From the NCBI GenBank assembly GCA_050084515.1, contig CM114271.1, positions 3,162,001-3,226,000 on the forward strand: a stretch of 64,000 nt of DNA, given 5' to 3'. Shown here one piece after another: positions 22,263-33,345 of the stretch. The translations under genes were made by a program, and so were the position numbers. Position 1 is the first letter of the stretch. Each line of letters begins with the position of its first letter. The notes beneath the pieces are model-generated. The model had not been told where the DNA came from. It saw nothing but the letters and a program-made list of their open reading frames with translations, and ran no database searches. The stretch comes from Blasia pusilla (Eukaryota; Marchantiophyta; Marchantiopsida; Blasiales).

Positions 22263-22990
22263 CTACTTAGCCATACCTAGGCTGATTATTCATGTGAGAC
22301 AGTTGAGGTCCATCGCTTGCCCCAACACCTATCTCCGGGATGCCTCACTCATACTTGGCACCGCTGTAGTACCCGTAGCAAACCCCATGGCGCGCTCGCG
22401 CTCATTTTCCATAGGGTCCTCCAATGCTCGAGTCACCTCATCCCAAATCATGTGTGGCCTCTCCGTGACGAAAGGCATGGGATGTTGGGAAGCTCACCAA
22501 CGGAGATAAGGGTGTCCTCAACTCCCCCACCCTATTGGCTATCGCCAACGGTGGTCTATCATCCCACGTCACCACTTGAGATTGGCGCCTTGAGCCCAAA
22601 ATAGCATCCACTGTGAGATGTGGTGCTCTATGAACCAAATGAATGGTGCCAACTCTATCGAGATCTTGCGCCCCTACCAAAGAGATGTCAGCGGGTAGTG
22701 TATCCTCATACCCCTGTACTACAGATACCAACAACAACTCAGAGTACCTTTGGACCAATCTCGCCATGTGACGTAATGATACTTGCCCTAGGGTCTCATC
22801 TCTCTCCACATAAGGGTATTGATGCACCCATATGCCTACCTGCAATATCATAGCTAATCCGGTGCTAATCCCTCCAAAGAGATCTAACACCCTAACACCC
22901 TCCTCTGGACAGTGCCACACAATAGATGTGTTATCCAGTGGTGTCAACGTCTCCACTCCAAGAGCCCCATTTTCACCTAACTCTCGCTGC
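22263..22990 (-). pseudogene. C5-cytosine DNA methyltransferase-like domain inside gypsy pol, deleted core
   Basis: From a GTG codon at 22956 the minus strand reads 'VRVLDLFGGISTGL' (DNMT motif I, S-adenosylmethionine binding, residues 22-34 of this segment), 'YVERDET' (motif II region, 49-55) and 'LPADISLVGAQDLDRVGTI' (88-106). It then jumps straight to 'HRAPHLTVDAIL'. The stretch that should carry the Pro-Cys catalytic loop, the ENV motif and the QxRxR motif is missing, so there is an internal deletion near 22635-22645. After a frameshift the C-terminus continues with 'ENERERAMGF', 'VPSMSEASRR', stop, 'VLGQAMDLNCLT' (motifs IX and X) and ends at 22263-22265. DNMTs transfer a methyl group to C5 of cytosine; this copy cannot. 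It sits between protease and RT and is collinear with the pol frames. A matching tail exists in the second element at 36522-36590. Confidence 0.85.
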
Positions 22991-23494
22991 TCTAGGATAA
23001 AGGCATGACTCCACGCCTACCTCACAAGGTCGTTGACACTCCTCTGTAGCTCTCGAGTCGTTCGTACCCCACAATGGTGAAGAGGTCTTGCCAACATGGG
23101 AAGAGACACTCGCCATGGCCTGTCTCTCTGTGGGACTATCCGCTACTAGGACATCCACCGCATGTGCGTTCCTCTCCAACAATTCTCCTCTCCAGATAAC
23201 ACTACCTGTGAAAGTTTCCAACGTGGTCACAGACTCGTCTCGTGATCAACCACCTTGTCCCGCAAACTGCACCGGTAATTGATTCATCCGCCTTCCACCT
23301 TACAACCACCCTGGCTCATAAGCAACACTCTCCTCCTAGAAGTCAAGGATGAATCCTAGGGGATATAGCCTTGTACTCCCCACCAACACATCGTACGACT
23401 CAGTCAGTGTCGTAATTGCACGTGTGTGCACCATAGCAGTATCTGTCGCATGCTCTGGTTGGACTCTAACAGCTATCTCTTGTTGAGTCATATA

Positions 23495-24031
23495 CTACAT
23501 TGGTGACATGTCCCCAATCGAGGTCTGTATCTGGAAGGAACAAGGCTCAATGTTGACCTTCGGTAACCCCAACGCTAAACACGTCGCCTTCCCTAACATC
23601 AAGGGATGCGCTCCCGAATCAAGTAGGACGCGTTGCGGGTGATACACTGTCCTTGTCGGACTAACCAAGCGAAATACTCCAACTCGATTATCCAATAACA
23701 TCACGCAAGGTGTCAGCATGGCCCGCTCTATGGCCGGTTGAGCTGGCGTATCTACCAACTTCGCCGCCGCCGCATGCCATGACTCTATGGGGGACGTCCC
23801 GAGCACTTGCTTCGAGGGAAAGTCCACCACCTCCTCAACTACCTTTGAACGAGAGCCAGTCACCTCTCCACGCTCACACAATGTGGCAGCCAACCGGAAC
23901 ACCTCAGCTGGTCTAACTCCCGATGTCACCAACTCTATGGCAGAAAATAATGGAGCCTGGCTCACCATGGTAGCCACCTCCAACACTATGGTCGATAGTG
24001 ACTCCACTCGAGCCGGCATAGGAGCTTCCAC
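23495..24031 (-). pseudogene. Gypsy aspartic protease region
   Basis: The minus-strand frame of about 178 codons ends with 'RTVYHPQRVLLDSGAHPLML' (active-site DSG at about 23612-23620) and 'GKATCLALGL', the retropepsin pattern of Ty3/gypsy elements, where a single DS/TG monomer dimerises to cleave the polyprotein. The preceding 'VARVESLSTIVLEV'-like stretch has no recognised function. The frame closes at 23495 and the next identifiable block is the methyltransferase-like domain, about 500 bp downstream in transcript order. Confidence 0.85.
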
Positions 24032-24629
24032 TCCAACTCCTTATGACGTCGATGCACCCGCCTGACCTGTAGGCACTACTGGTTGTCGAGACACTATCAA
24101 TGGTGTGTGAAGTGCCTCTGACAACGTGAACGATTGTGGAACCGTGGCTTGCCACCCATCGGTCCCCTCGGTGGGTCAATCTCAACTCCACCTCTCGATG
24201 GCTCAGTGCCTCTCGCAGCACCCTGAGTCATCGCCGCAGCAGCCTCAACATGTGTTGCACTACACATTAGCCCCATACTAGCGATATCCTCACCCGGGTC
24301 ATGGTAAGAGGTAGAAGGTGGAGCCACACTAGCTACTCGCGGCTCTGTGCCTTCCCTGAGCTGCATCATCGTCATGGCAGCAATCCTCTACTCCAACTGA
24401 TCGATGCACGAGTGAAGCGCCGTCTCTAGTGCTCCCACTCCATCTCCTCTGGCACATGGTGGTCCTCTACCACCACGTCGAGGAAACAACTCCTCGACCT
24501 CCTTCAGGAAGCGCCCCTAAGCCTTCGGCCTACCTCTAGACGTGCCTCTCGACGAAGGTCAAAACTTCTATCCCTAATGTGACCATATCTGTGGCAATAG
24601 TCACATTGGTACTATGGTGGAGCCATCCT

Positions 24630-26200
24630 CTACGGCTCCTGAATAATCGGAGGTGCTCGTGGTCCCCTCCCATGCTGTGGGCAGTCTCTCTGCCTATGGG
24701 CCTCTCCACACGTCCAACAAGACAACATCAGTACCTGCTGGGCAACATATGTAGGTACGGGTCGTTGCCTCATAGGCTCACAGTACCCGCCCTGCTCTTT
24801 AGGCACACAGGCCGGCTCCCATGGTACTGGTGCTCGTTGTGGCACATGTGGGGTCACGGTCGCTCGTGGACCCGTCGACTCTCGAGAAAATCCAGTGGTC
24901 ACTACCTGCTCCTCATTCATGTTGAGCTCAATACGCTCAGACAACTCAAAGATCACCTTCAATGTGGGCTTCGCTATGTGAATCAGCACCGCATCTCAAA
25001 CTCTCCTCCGTAGTTCTTGGTCCAGAGTCCCGTACCAATAGCAATACTGGATTGATTGCGCCTTAGTCACCCCTTAAGTAGCAATGATCAGCCTCCTCAT
25101 GCGCGTGAATGCCTCTCTCAGACTCTCACCCGATCCTCACTGAAAATCTCAGAGACTCTTGACTTTTGTCGTGCACGCCCTGGTAGCTCTTCCCCAATTG
25201 TCGAAAGAACTCCACTGTGGGACTGAAACTGGGTGGCCCTCTACCACCAGAGGTCTTTGCCACATTGCCTTTCTCATTGCCCTCCTCTCCATCTAGTCTC
25301 CGGGCTGATGGTGTGGGTCTCTCTCCTCTCACGATCCCATCATATGCCTCGCGACCACTAGTGGACACATACCCTCGAGCCCAATACATCCTTTAGGCAT
25401 CAATCTCTCATAGATATAGTGATTGAAACTCCATGTAATCATCCATCGGAAGACCCTCTAAGTGCTAGAACAACCCCTTCCATACCATGAAAGGGTTGAA
25501 CCGTGTCGGGGCCTGTATCTCCTAGAAATTGCAACATGTGTCAAACTCTTGGATAAAGTCATCTAAGACAATGGTGTGGATTGCACCCAAAAAATGATGC
25601 ATGCCCCGGTGGCCCATATCGTCCATCTCCTGCCAAATGACATTGCCTCCGTCTGCGATCTCGTCACCACACCTGTTGTCTAGTAATGACGATCCAGCCA
25701 CGGAAAGATGTCGAGCTAGCTCCTCACTCGTAACCCCTCGGTATCTCACTCCACTCCGTGTCACACCACTTCTACTACTCGTACAACCCCGTTCTTTCAA
25801 ACGTGGGAAGAACGCCGTGATAAAAACCCTGTCTCACCCGCTCAAGCACTCAGACTCACCAAGAGTCTCCCATACTCCTCACTAGCTCACCGACACTAAT
25901 GGTAATCTGGTGACGACATGCACACTCAACACTCGGGCTCACCATGAGCTTCCCAACTAAATCACCTAAACCACTGACACTCTCGGGTCATACACGTGAT
26001 ACCTACTCGGCAACCGCCCTATATCCACATACATGCTACACATGCATGGAGACTACACTCGTCATCATCGCTACACCCGTCTGGCCCCAAAAACTACCCG
26101 ACACCCAACACTCTCAATCACATAAGACAAGTGCGGGAAAAGGGACTCGAATGAATAACCTTATCACGCCCTCCAACCTATGGCACAGTCAACACTCACT
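24630..26200 (-). pseudogene. Gypsy gag remnant with zinc knuckle
   Basis: Several minus-strand frames with capsid-like text ('PSFSPTVEFFRQLGKSYQGV', 25126-25389) precede a nucleocapsid-like segment (24630-24989). That segment contains 'CWTCGEAHRQRDCPQ', a CCHC zinc knuckle with one residue fewer than usual between the second Cys and the His (C-x2-C-x3-H-x4-C). The region is broken by many stops. Its 5' limit is not clear; readable gag-like text fades beyond 25.8 kb. Confidence 0.75.
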
Positions 26201-27090
26201 CCTCCCTGTGATATGACAACCTCCGCACCCCGACACTCCCCTTGAACCAACACGTCGAACCTCCCATCAACATCGGAGTATATGTCTCCATCAGAATCCT
26301 CGCAAATCCCAGCCACGCCTGCAACATATCACGTGCAAAAAAATCTCTCCGCCCTCCCCCAGACGCGCCTCGTAATCTCAACTCAACCCGGGACGAACTC
26401 AACCATGTCGACCCGTTTATCACGTCACTCGTGCCTCTGCCACGTCGCCCTACTACGTCCATCTTGGCCCCTACTACATCAATCCGCCGCCCTGCCCCTA
26501 CCACATCCGCTCCTCCACATTGCCTTACTACGTTCACTCCATTGACCACGTCGAGAAGGTGCCGACTACAGCACTCCCAACCACTTAAGGGGAAAAAAGG
26601 GGGGCAAATGGCTTGGCTTGCGTACCTATGGGCCTTAATGGCCCTTGGGGGGGGAGGGGTACGTGGAAGGGAAGGGTCGTGGCCAAGGGCCACGGCTTCG
26701 CAGCTCGCTGCCTCCGGCTCTGTTACCTGCAACCTAACCCTAGCCCTAGGCGGCTACGCCCTAGCTTGGACGTCCTCACGGCGGCTATGGTGCCCCGACC
26801 TAAGCTTCTCCTTCCGATTTCCGGACACTTACCGCTACTCACTTGCGACCGTCCTTGATACACTCTGCGCTACACCGGAACACTGCACTCTGCTGCTGCC
26901 TCCAGTCAGTTTGCACCCACAAAAACGTGAGAAAATATACATCGCTTCCGCCCACAACCTTCTGAACGAAAAAATGACAACAAAAATACCAACCAGGGTC
27001 TCCACGGACTTCCCACCGAGGCAACTTGCTTGCCTACTTGGTAACAACGAATTCCCACCAGCCCCATGACATCTTTTTCATGTAAAAACA
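26201..27090 (-). other. Gypsy leader between 5' LTR core and gag
   Basis: This is non-coding leader, or further LTR. Similarity to the copy at 52.8-53.5 kb continues from the LTR core to about 26920 ('gaattcgttg', 'gttgcctcggtgg', 'catttttt', 'gcggaag' in order on the minus strand). So either the LTR is longer than 474 bp or the other copy also kept leader sequence. GC-rich runs occur at 26640-26700. Confidence 0.6.
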
Positions 27091-27564
27091 AAGAGTAGTA
27101 AAAATGGCACACCCCGCCTAAAACTCCACTCCTCAATCTACATCCGCACATGGAGCCTCGTCCACCTTGTGCTTTCAAGGAATCCAGACGGTAGCACCTA
27201 GTCCTAACTCACACACACGAGCCATAATGGTACTCCAACGGCCCAACATGAGAAAGATGCCTTGGGAAAGCCATCTTCCTCCCTTATATAGTGTTGGGAA
27301 GAGCCAAAAGGCTTTTCCCCTAAAAGTAGCTATCCTCCTGGTAACCTGCACGCATAGGTTACCAAGAGCGGATCACCTGCTCAAGAAGTCACCCAATTGT
27401 GAAAGACCTCAACAGGACTCTTGTCAGAAACGATGTTCCTGACACAACGGACCTATCCCCAACCTCGTCCAACACCTCGAGACAAAGTTGCACTCGAGAC
27501 AGTCCGCTAGCTCCTATGCCCTATGCACGATAGATCTCGGCCTATCGGCTACTGAGATGTGAAA
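27091..27564 (-). repeat. 5' LTR of the gypsy element
   Basis: Direct repeat of 18224-18699 in the same orientation. The TG end reads TTTCACATC here instead of TGTCACATC, so the terminus has mutated. Outside it (from 27565) the sequence differs from that next to the other LTR, as expected for an insertion boundary. The visible differences between the two LTRs imply an old insertion. Confidence 0.85.
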
Positions 27565-29384
27565 ATGGAGTTAATAAGGCTCTCAAAGTAAAAAGGGTTC
27601 ATCAAAATTGGCCATGTATGGAGGAAATATTCCAAAATTTTCCCTAATGCATTGTTAGACAAATATTTATTTGTAGTTGGAATGACATATGTCAAACATT
27701 GGAGGATAAGGAAAATAAAAAAGGTGTCCTCCCTTACTAGCATTTTTTTTTAAAAATCATTTACTTTCTTATTTGTTTATGTTTTTGTTTATTTATGGGT
27801 GGGGGGGAGTACCCCTTTATTCCCCACTTCAAAAATATGAAAATCCTCTCTTCCTCCCTCCTTCCCTTAATTCCCTCTTTTAAAACTTTCATCTATTTTT
27901 CTCTCCCTATCCTTGCTTACTCTATCAAAGTTTTCAATTCCTTTTTAGAATATAGACTTACACCATTTGGCTTGTTAGTATTCTTAGGTATCCCTTCATC
28001 ATCGAATACGATCACATGAGTTCGCCTCTTACCACCATTGTTATCCATAACTTCTACCATTGAATGTGAGTGGTAACAAGTGTACTACCACTAACAATGG
28101 CTTTTCCCAAAAAAATTTAACAAGGGATTCTCTTCTTGGTTGTTTCATAAGGGCTTTCACTACTACATTTACTGCTAGTTTGTGATTCTTTGTAGTCTTA
28201 GATTATTCACAAAGCAATTGCAAATAATTCACAAAGTATAAGTTTTGTACTCACAAATTATGACAACTTTACAAATGAAAAGACTTATTTTGTTACACTT
28301 ATATTGCTCTCACAAACCACTCACGAAGTGCTCAAAAGGTTACGTTTTCTAGAGTTTATGAGTAGATTGGATGATAGATGTATAATAGTGCAACTAACTT
28401 GCAATGGACTCAAAAATTAATCGTTCTGTTACATAGTAAAAAGGCCTTGCCCTACACAGAATTTGATCAAGTTTGACTCTTGCATAGCACCACGCGCCTA
28501 GTTTCTGCAGACTACCTAGGAAAGGCTTGTTGCTTGTTGGCCTCTAAGGCCCTTTAGTTGTTAGGAGATGAAGGAAAGGGCATGGATAACACTAGAATAC
28601 ATAGGCCGCTACGCGTCTGCTGCTTATGCGCCTTGTTATCCGGAATTTTGGTGACACTACTTCAAACATTCTATTATGAATTGAAAAACTGTAGTAAAGC
28701 TATTTCATCTCACACTCTTATTTACCTCCCTATATTTGTCCCTCTTACATCAATTTCATCCATTCTAAAGCTTTATAGCTCCCATGAGTAGTTTTCTTGA
28801 AGCAACTATTTAATTTTTTGAGTTTGATCTATATCGGTCACAAATTTAAGTGATTTAAACCCCCATTAGTAGTTTGTTCTCTTCTCATCCTAGCTTTGGT
28901 TTTGGTCGTCTCTTATAATTTGGTGTTTTACACTTTGTATGAGTAGGTCCATTGGACTTCATTGCCAAGGATGTGATTGGCATGTCTATTGAAGTTGAGT
29001 GTCCTCCTTGCCTAGAATCTTGCCTATAGAAGAAGCCATAAGATAACTTTTCCAATCTCCTTTGAATCCCATGCAACATTATGAGTGTCGTAGATATCCT
29101 CCAAAACAAATCTACTCTAAAGAGAGGTGCAACATTAGCAAAAGTACAATGGACTTGGTATTAAGAGTCCAAATACATCTAAAGTTGGCAAGAAAGGCAC
29201 AAAAGGAAATCTAGAAATTTGGAAAGATATAAGTAAAGTACAATGTGGGTTGAATACGTAGGAGCGGATTTCCTAAGCCTTACAATTAAGGCTAAGAACC
29301 CCAATATGTTCAATGGGGAAATCATATATTTAAACATCAAGGATGGCCATTTCCATCTCTATCCCTTTGTCACATCTGGTCTCA
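27565..29384. other. AT-rich intergenic, no gene seen
   Basis: No conserved coding text on either strand. The stretch holds short homopolymer and T-rich tracts and no repeat that I can link to the families named elsewhere. Confidence 0.5.
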
Positions 29385-29650
29385 ATGTATGTGCGTGAGT
29401 TTGTTTGGTTTATGGATGGATCGACCCGTGTGTTATGAAGATCGGTGTTGTGTGGTGTGTAGATGTGATCAATGATGTGGGTTGTATAGCAATGTGTATG
29501 CGTACTACAACGTTGTAGGGTCTCGATGTATATGCATGAGTTTGTTTGGTTTATGGATGGATCAATCCGTGTGTTGGGAAGATCGGTGTTGTGTGGTGAG
29601 TAGATGTGACCAACGATGTGGTTTGTGGAGCGATGTGTATGCGCATCACA
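29385..29650 (+). repeat. Two tandem copies of the gypsy-associated subterminal repeat
   Basis: The unit containing 'gagtttgtttggtttatgg', 'gaagatcggtgttgtgtggtg', 'tagatgtga' and 'gcgatgtgtatgcg' occurs at about 29395-29510 and again at 29530-29645. It is the reverse complement of the repeat at 18078-18222 and 18706-18830. A further degenerate piece lies near 30000-30050 in the other orientation. Confidence 0.8.
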
Positions 29651-30096
29651 CCTTGTTTTTATCCATGATCTTTTTATATTCCTAATATTTTTAAGACAAT
29701 TATGATTTTTGATTTTTTTAAGTTTAAGAACATTAGTGACCCAATAAATTTTTATTGGAAATGCCCTCTTTGAGCTCTATTGAATCCTCGTTAAAAGTTT
29801 TTTTTGGTCTCATATTATCCATAATGCCTTTTGCTTTGCCTCTAAATATATATTTTCTTGTTTATATGTCTGATATCGTTCTTCCCCTTTGCCCTAACAT
29901 TTTCCTTGTATATCTTTTTGTCAACATCATTCATCCATCTATCCTTGTTCTCTTGCTAAGGAGATAGGAAAAAAGTGTACGCATATATATGTACCACTGT
30001 CATGCGCATACTCATCAATGTATAACATACATCTTTGTCACCGAAGACACACATGATCCCATGCTAACTCATGGCATCCAAACATCCTAAATCCAT

Positions 30097-30099
<3 letters not shown>

Positions 30100-30153
<54 letters not shown>

Positions 30154-30272
30154 GTCAAAACAAACCCTCTCTCCTAATTAGAGCCTTGGGTTAGGGTTAC
30201 ACAGAAAAGGCAAGGAGAACCATAGCTCCTCTACCTCATGTTGAAAGGCTCAACAGAAAGATAATGAACTCT

Positions 30273-30351
<79 letters not shown>
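30100..30351. repeat. Two long (CT)n microsatellites
   Basis: A pure CT run covers 30100-30151 (52 bp) and a second covers 30277-30351 (about 74 bp), separated by about 125 bp of unique sequence. On the minus strand they are GA repeats. Confidence 0.97.
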
Positions 30352-30354
<3 letters not shown>

Positions 30355-31810
30355 GATCATTTATGCTCGCAAGTTATCTCCTTGGCTCTTGACATGTTGT
30401 AGGAAGTAAAGGCCCACTTTCCAAAGTGAAAATTCAACTATGATCAAAATGGAAACTTACCCAAAATAGTAAGTTTATCTATATGGCTCTAAATGAACCA
30501 AAATGAATGGGGAACTTGCTCTCTCAAGTTACCTGTGGCCTCAAAAGGTCATCCTCAACCTCATCAGGTTGTCATCCACTATCCTCGAAAGCGCTCTACT
30601 AGATCTTGTTAATCTATCCTATAAGACCTGACAACTTGTTTGGGAACTGCCCACCTAAATTAGGATCCTCGTCATTTAGGGCATGTAGTTATATTTTTCC
30701 ATACTATATTTTTTTGGAAGTTTTCAATTGGCTAGGATCATCAAGTAATTTTTTCCAATCTAACATTTATGTAGTTCACAAGAAGGATCTTAGTAGAATG
30801 ATGATAGTATATACTTGAAGGGATCATATCCAGATTTATTCTTTTGAGTATGAAGCTATTTTCTAGCATTGAGACATCAAGGCCTTCATCCAAGGTTGCA
30901 TATAGACAAAGTCTATATGCGTAGACATGTCAATGTTCGTGGTCTTACGTCCATCTTATAGAAGGACTTGTCTATGTGGGTCCCATCTTTCCCATATTTT
31001 CTCATCCCCCCACTTGCATTTGTGACCCGCACTTTCTTGTTTCTTCCTCCTCCCATTTATGTTTGTGGACATGTCCAAACTTGTTCATCCATGTCCGTTT
31101 TTTTGAAATAACACCTTCATCCCATGTATGTTCTCACTATGAAAATCAATTCACGCTTTATTTGATATAATGATAGAGATCCCAAAAACAATTTTTTGAG
31201 GTTTCAATTCCTTTTCTAGTTAAAATTTAAGGTGCATGATTATGTACGTGTGTGTTTGATCATCATGATTTAATATATATATTATTATTTTTATACCTAG
31301 CACATGTAAAATATTAAATTTTATCCTCATGCTAGATTTACTAGGCTTCACGAGTAATTAATTAAGATTTTTTTTGTTTTCTTTTTTGGCAGGGTAGAAA
31401 TAAACTTTTGTATGGGAAAAGAGGAATTCATAAGCAACTTTTTCCTAAAAATTTTATTTTCAACATGGAAGAGGAAGAGAGAAATAAATCAATTTTAAAC
31501 AAGGAAAGACTTGATCGAAGAGATCGGAATATGTGCCATTTACGGCTCCTAAAATACTGGACTCCGAGTGCAAAGCTTGCAGAATGCAAGTTATTTTGAG
31601 GGTTCTCTATCCTCCGGTATGAATTTTTTACTGGTTTTTATACGTGCGAAGAGAATATAAAGTTGGATTTTGAGGGAAAGAGAGTATTTTGAATTTTCAA
31701 TAAGCTCGCTAGAGAGTATCTTATAGGATTTTTCCAAAATTTCTATTTCATTATTTGAATTAAAAAATAATATTATTTAATCATCAATATGGGATATTTC
31801 AATAAAAGAA
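30352..31810. other. Intergenic, no gene seen
   Basis: No conserved protein text. A small perfect inverted repeat, GCATATAGAC at 30898-30907 and GTCTATATGC at 30911-30920, with a 3-nt loop, lies in a stretch resembling 530-600 ('gacttgtcca', 'gtccacat'), so part of this may be an unclassified dispersed repeat. Confidence 0.5.
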
Positions 31811-31980
31811 AATAGTTGGTGCACGGTTTTATAATTTTAAATTATCCCTCCTAAGTGTATAATTAAATTTGAGCAATCCTATTGGGCTAGATAGTGAGCG
31901 ATTCCATTGGCTAAAAAGGACAAGTGTCAAAAGGAGAGGTGATATCAAAATGAAGAGGCACTTTCCAATAATAATATAGA
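31811..31980 (-). mobile_element. Helitron-like short element, decayed 3' end
   Basis: Read on the minus strand from 31980 it starts, after an A, with TCTATATTATTATTGGAAAG, matching the complete element at 52339-52499 over its first bases. It ends with 'CCGTGCACCAACTATT', which resembles the 3' hairpin region of that element but lacks one arm and a clear CTAG. Confidence 0.6.
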
Positions 31981-32037
31981 TCATGAGAAATAAGGAATAA
32001 AACTTCATTAGGGCAGAGAGATAGGATAGGGCTACAC

Positions 32038-32164
32038 TCCTCGTAGATCCACACAACATACACCTCAAGCTCACAAGTACCACTGCCAAGCTTGGACCCA
32101 TCATCTCATCTACGTTCAAAAGATGGCGTGGCACACAATAATGCACATAATCCTTCCAAACCAT
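32038..32164 (-). pseudogene. Integrase C-terminus leading into half a PHD finger
   Basis: The minus-strand frame reads 'MVWKDYVHYC', 'PRHLLNVDE' and 'SLRCMLCGSTRS' without interruption, then leaves the element near 32038. This shows that the CxxC of the PHD-like module is in frame with the integrase tail in a second, independent copy. The Cys codons are at 32051-32062. Confidence 0.75.
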
Positions 32165-32401
32165 ACCATCCCATCACTCCAACTTTGAGCGATAACACCT
32201 CAAAATCATGCATCCCGTAGTGACATCTAGCTTCGTGGGTACCACATATTGTAAGTGCACATAATCTCCAAGATGGAACCTCCTTATCTTTGGACAATAA
32301 CCTCCTCCACGAATGATTATGCACCTCGATGTATCCCTATGCTAAGCAATAGCTAAGTTCTCAAATGCCATGGGGATAACTTTACAAGATATCTTTGCCC
32401 T

Positions 32402-33256
32402 CTAAGAACATGCTTGTCCCCATACATCCGGATCATCAAGTTCCAACACCCTTGCGATGTCACAGCCAATAATTGTAGGTGAGTATATCTCTCTCCCATA
32501 GAGAAAAAAGTACAGTGAAAATGACCTTAAGGACGCCTGCCAATTGAAGGGATATCCCATACCCAACCATAGCAAGTGTAGCTTCCACTCCCTCAAATGT
32601 CCCCATTGCAAGTCATACTTGCGTAACCCTCTCTTTATTGAATATAGTACTCTCTCCGCCAATCCATCTGCCTGCAGATAATCTATGGACGTGGTGCGAT
32701 TATTTATCAATGTCTGATCACACAAAGTCGAAAACTCTCCCTTGAACTCCATACCCTGGTCAATCAACATCTTTCTCGGTCTACCAAAATGAATAAGTAC
32801 TTGATCTAAAGACTCACAAGTTGCTCCCTCACTCACCTTGTCCGATAGCACCACCAACTTTATCCACTTGGATAAATGCTGCACCATAACCAACACACAC
32901 TTATGATGACGGATCGTCAATGGCGAAGGTTTCGCAAAGTCTAGACTCCACTGATAATCTAATCCCATAATCAACAAAGGATGCAACTGTGGAGTATGAG
33001 CATTTAAAGATGCTCATACTCAACGAGACACCATACACCTGGCTACAAAGTATTAAACCTCAATATTCATGCCATGCCACCAATAACGAACTTGGAATAA
33101 GCTATAAGTACACTTTATTCCAATGCATCCCAATTTTTTGTAGGCACGTTGCACAACACGTACTCGTAGGGAAGGACGAGATACTATTTTCATCCTCCCA
33201 TTCCCCACACCCGTAAAATGTATGTCCCCTTCCACATGAGGCTCTTGGCTCTCCAT
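32402..33256 (-). pseudogene. Gypsy integrase (second copy)
   Basis: An uninterrupted core of about 194 codons (32402-32986) contains 'LDYQWSLDFAKP' (first Asp), 'MLIDQGMEFKGEFS' (second Asp) and 'DYLQADGLAERVLYS' (Glu block), so the D,D,E residues are still present. A zinc-binding remnant precedes it at about 33000-33256 ('VRYWWHGMNI', 'YKKLGCIGIKCTYSLF'). The core is better preserved than in the first element, but it has no intact upstream pol. Confidence 0.9.
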
Positions 33257-33345
33257 GGGATTTCATCCCATTCCCTAACACTCATAATGCTTGCTATGAC
33301 GCCATTGCGTAGGAACCGTAGAACCCCCACATTATCATGGATATA

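Larger units (their letters stand above)
18224..27564 (-). mobile_element. Ty3/gypsy retrotransposon with methyltransferase-like and PHD-like domains
   Basis: This is a roughly 9.3-kb element on the minus strand. In transcript order it reads 5' LTR (27564-27091), leader, gag with a zinc knuckle, aspartic protease, cytosine methyltransferase-like domain, reverse transcriptase, RNase H, integrase, PHD-like finger and 3' LTR (18699-18224). Protease before RT, and integrase last, is the Ty3/gypsy order. Every domain is broken by stops or frameshifts, so the copy cannot encode a working polyprotein. A purine tract AGGGGGAT, read on the minus strand, lies near 18823-18850 before the 3' end. The primer-binding site was not identified with certainty. 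Target-site duplications could not be found. Confidence 0.9.

Noticed and set aside
26242-27069. A 275-codon open frame on the plus strand
   Set aside because: It lies antisense in the gypsy leader, starts in the middle of element sequence and has low-complexity Pro/Ser/Thr text without family resemblance. GC-rich leader DNA explains the lack of stops.
30100-30351. Long CT runs as possible regulatory GAGA elements
   Set aside because: They are far from any gene in the window and are ordinary microsatellites.
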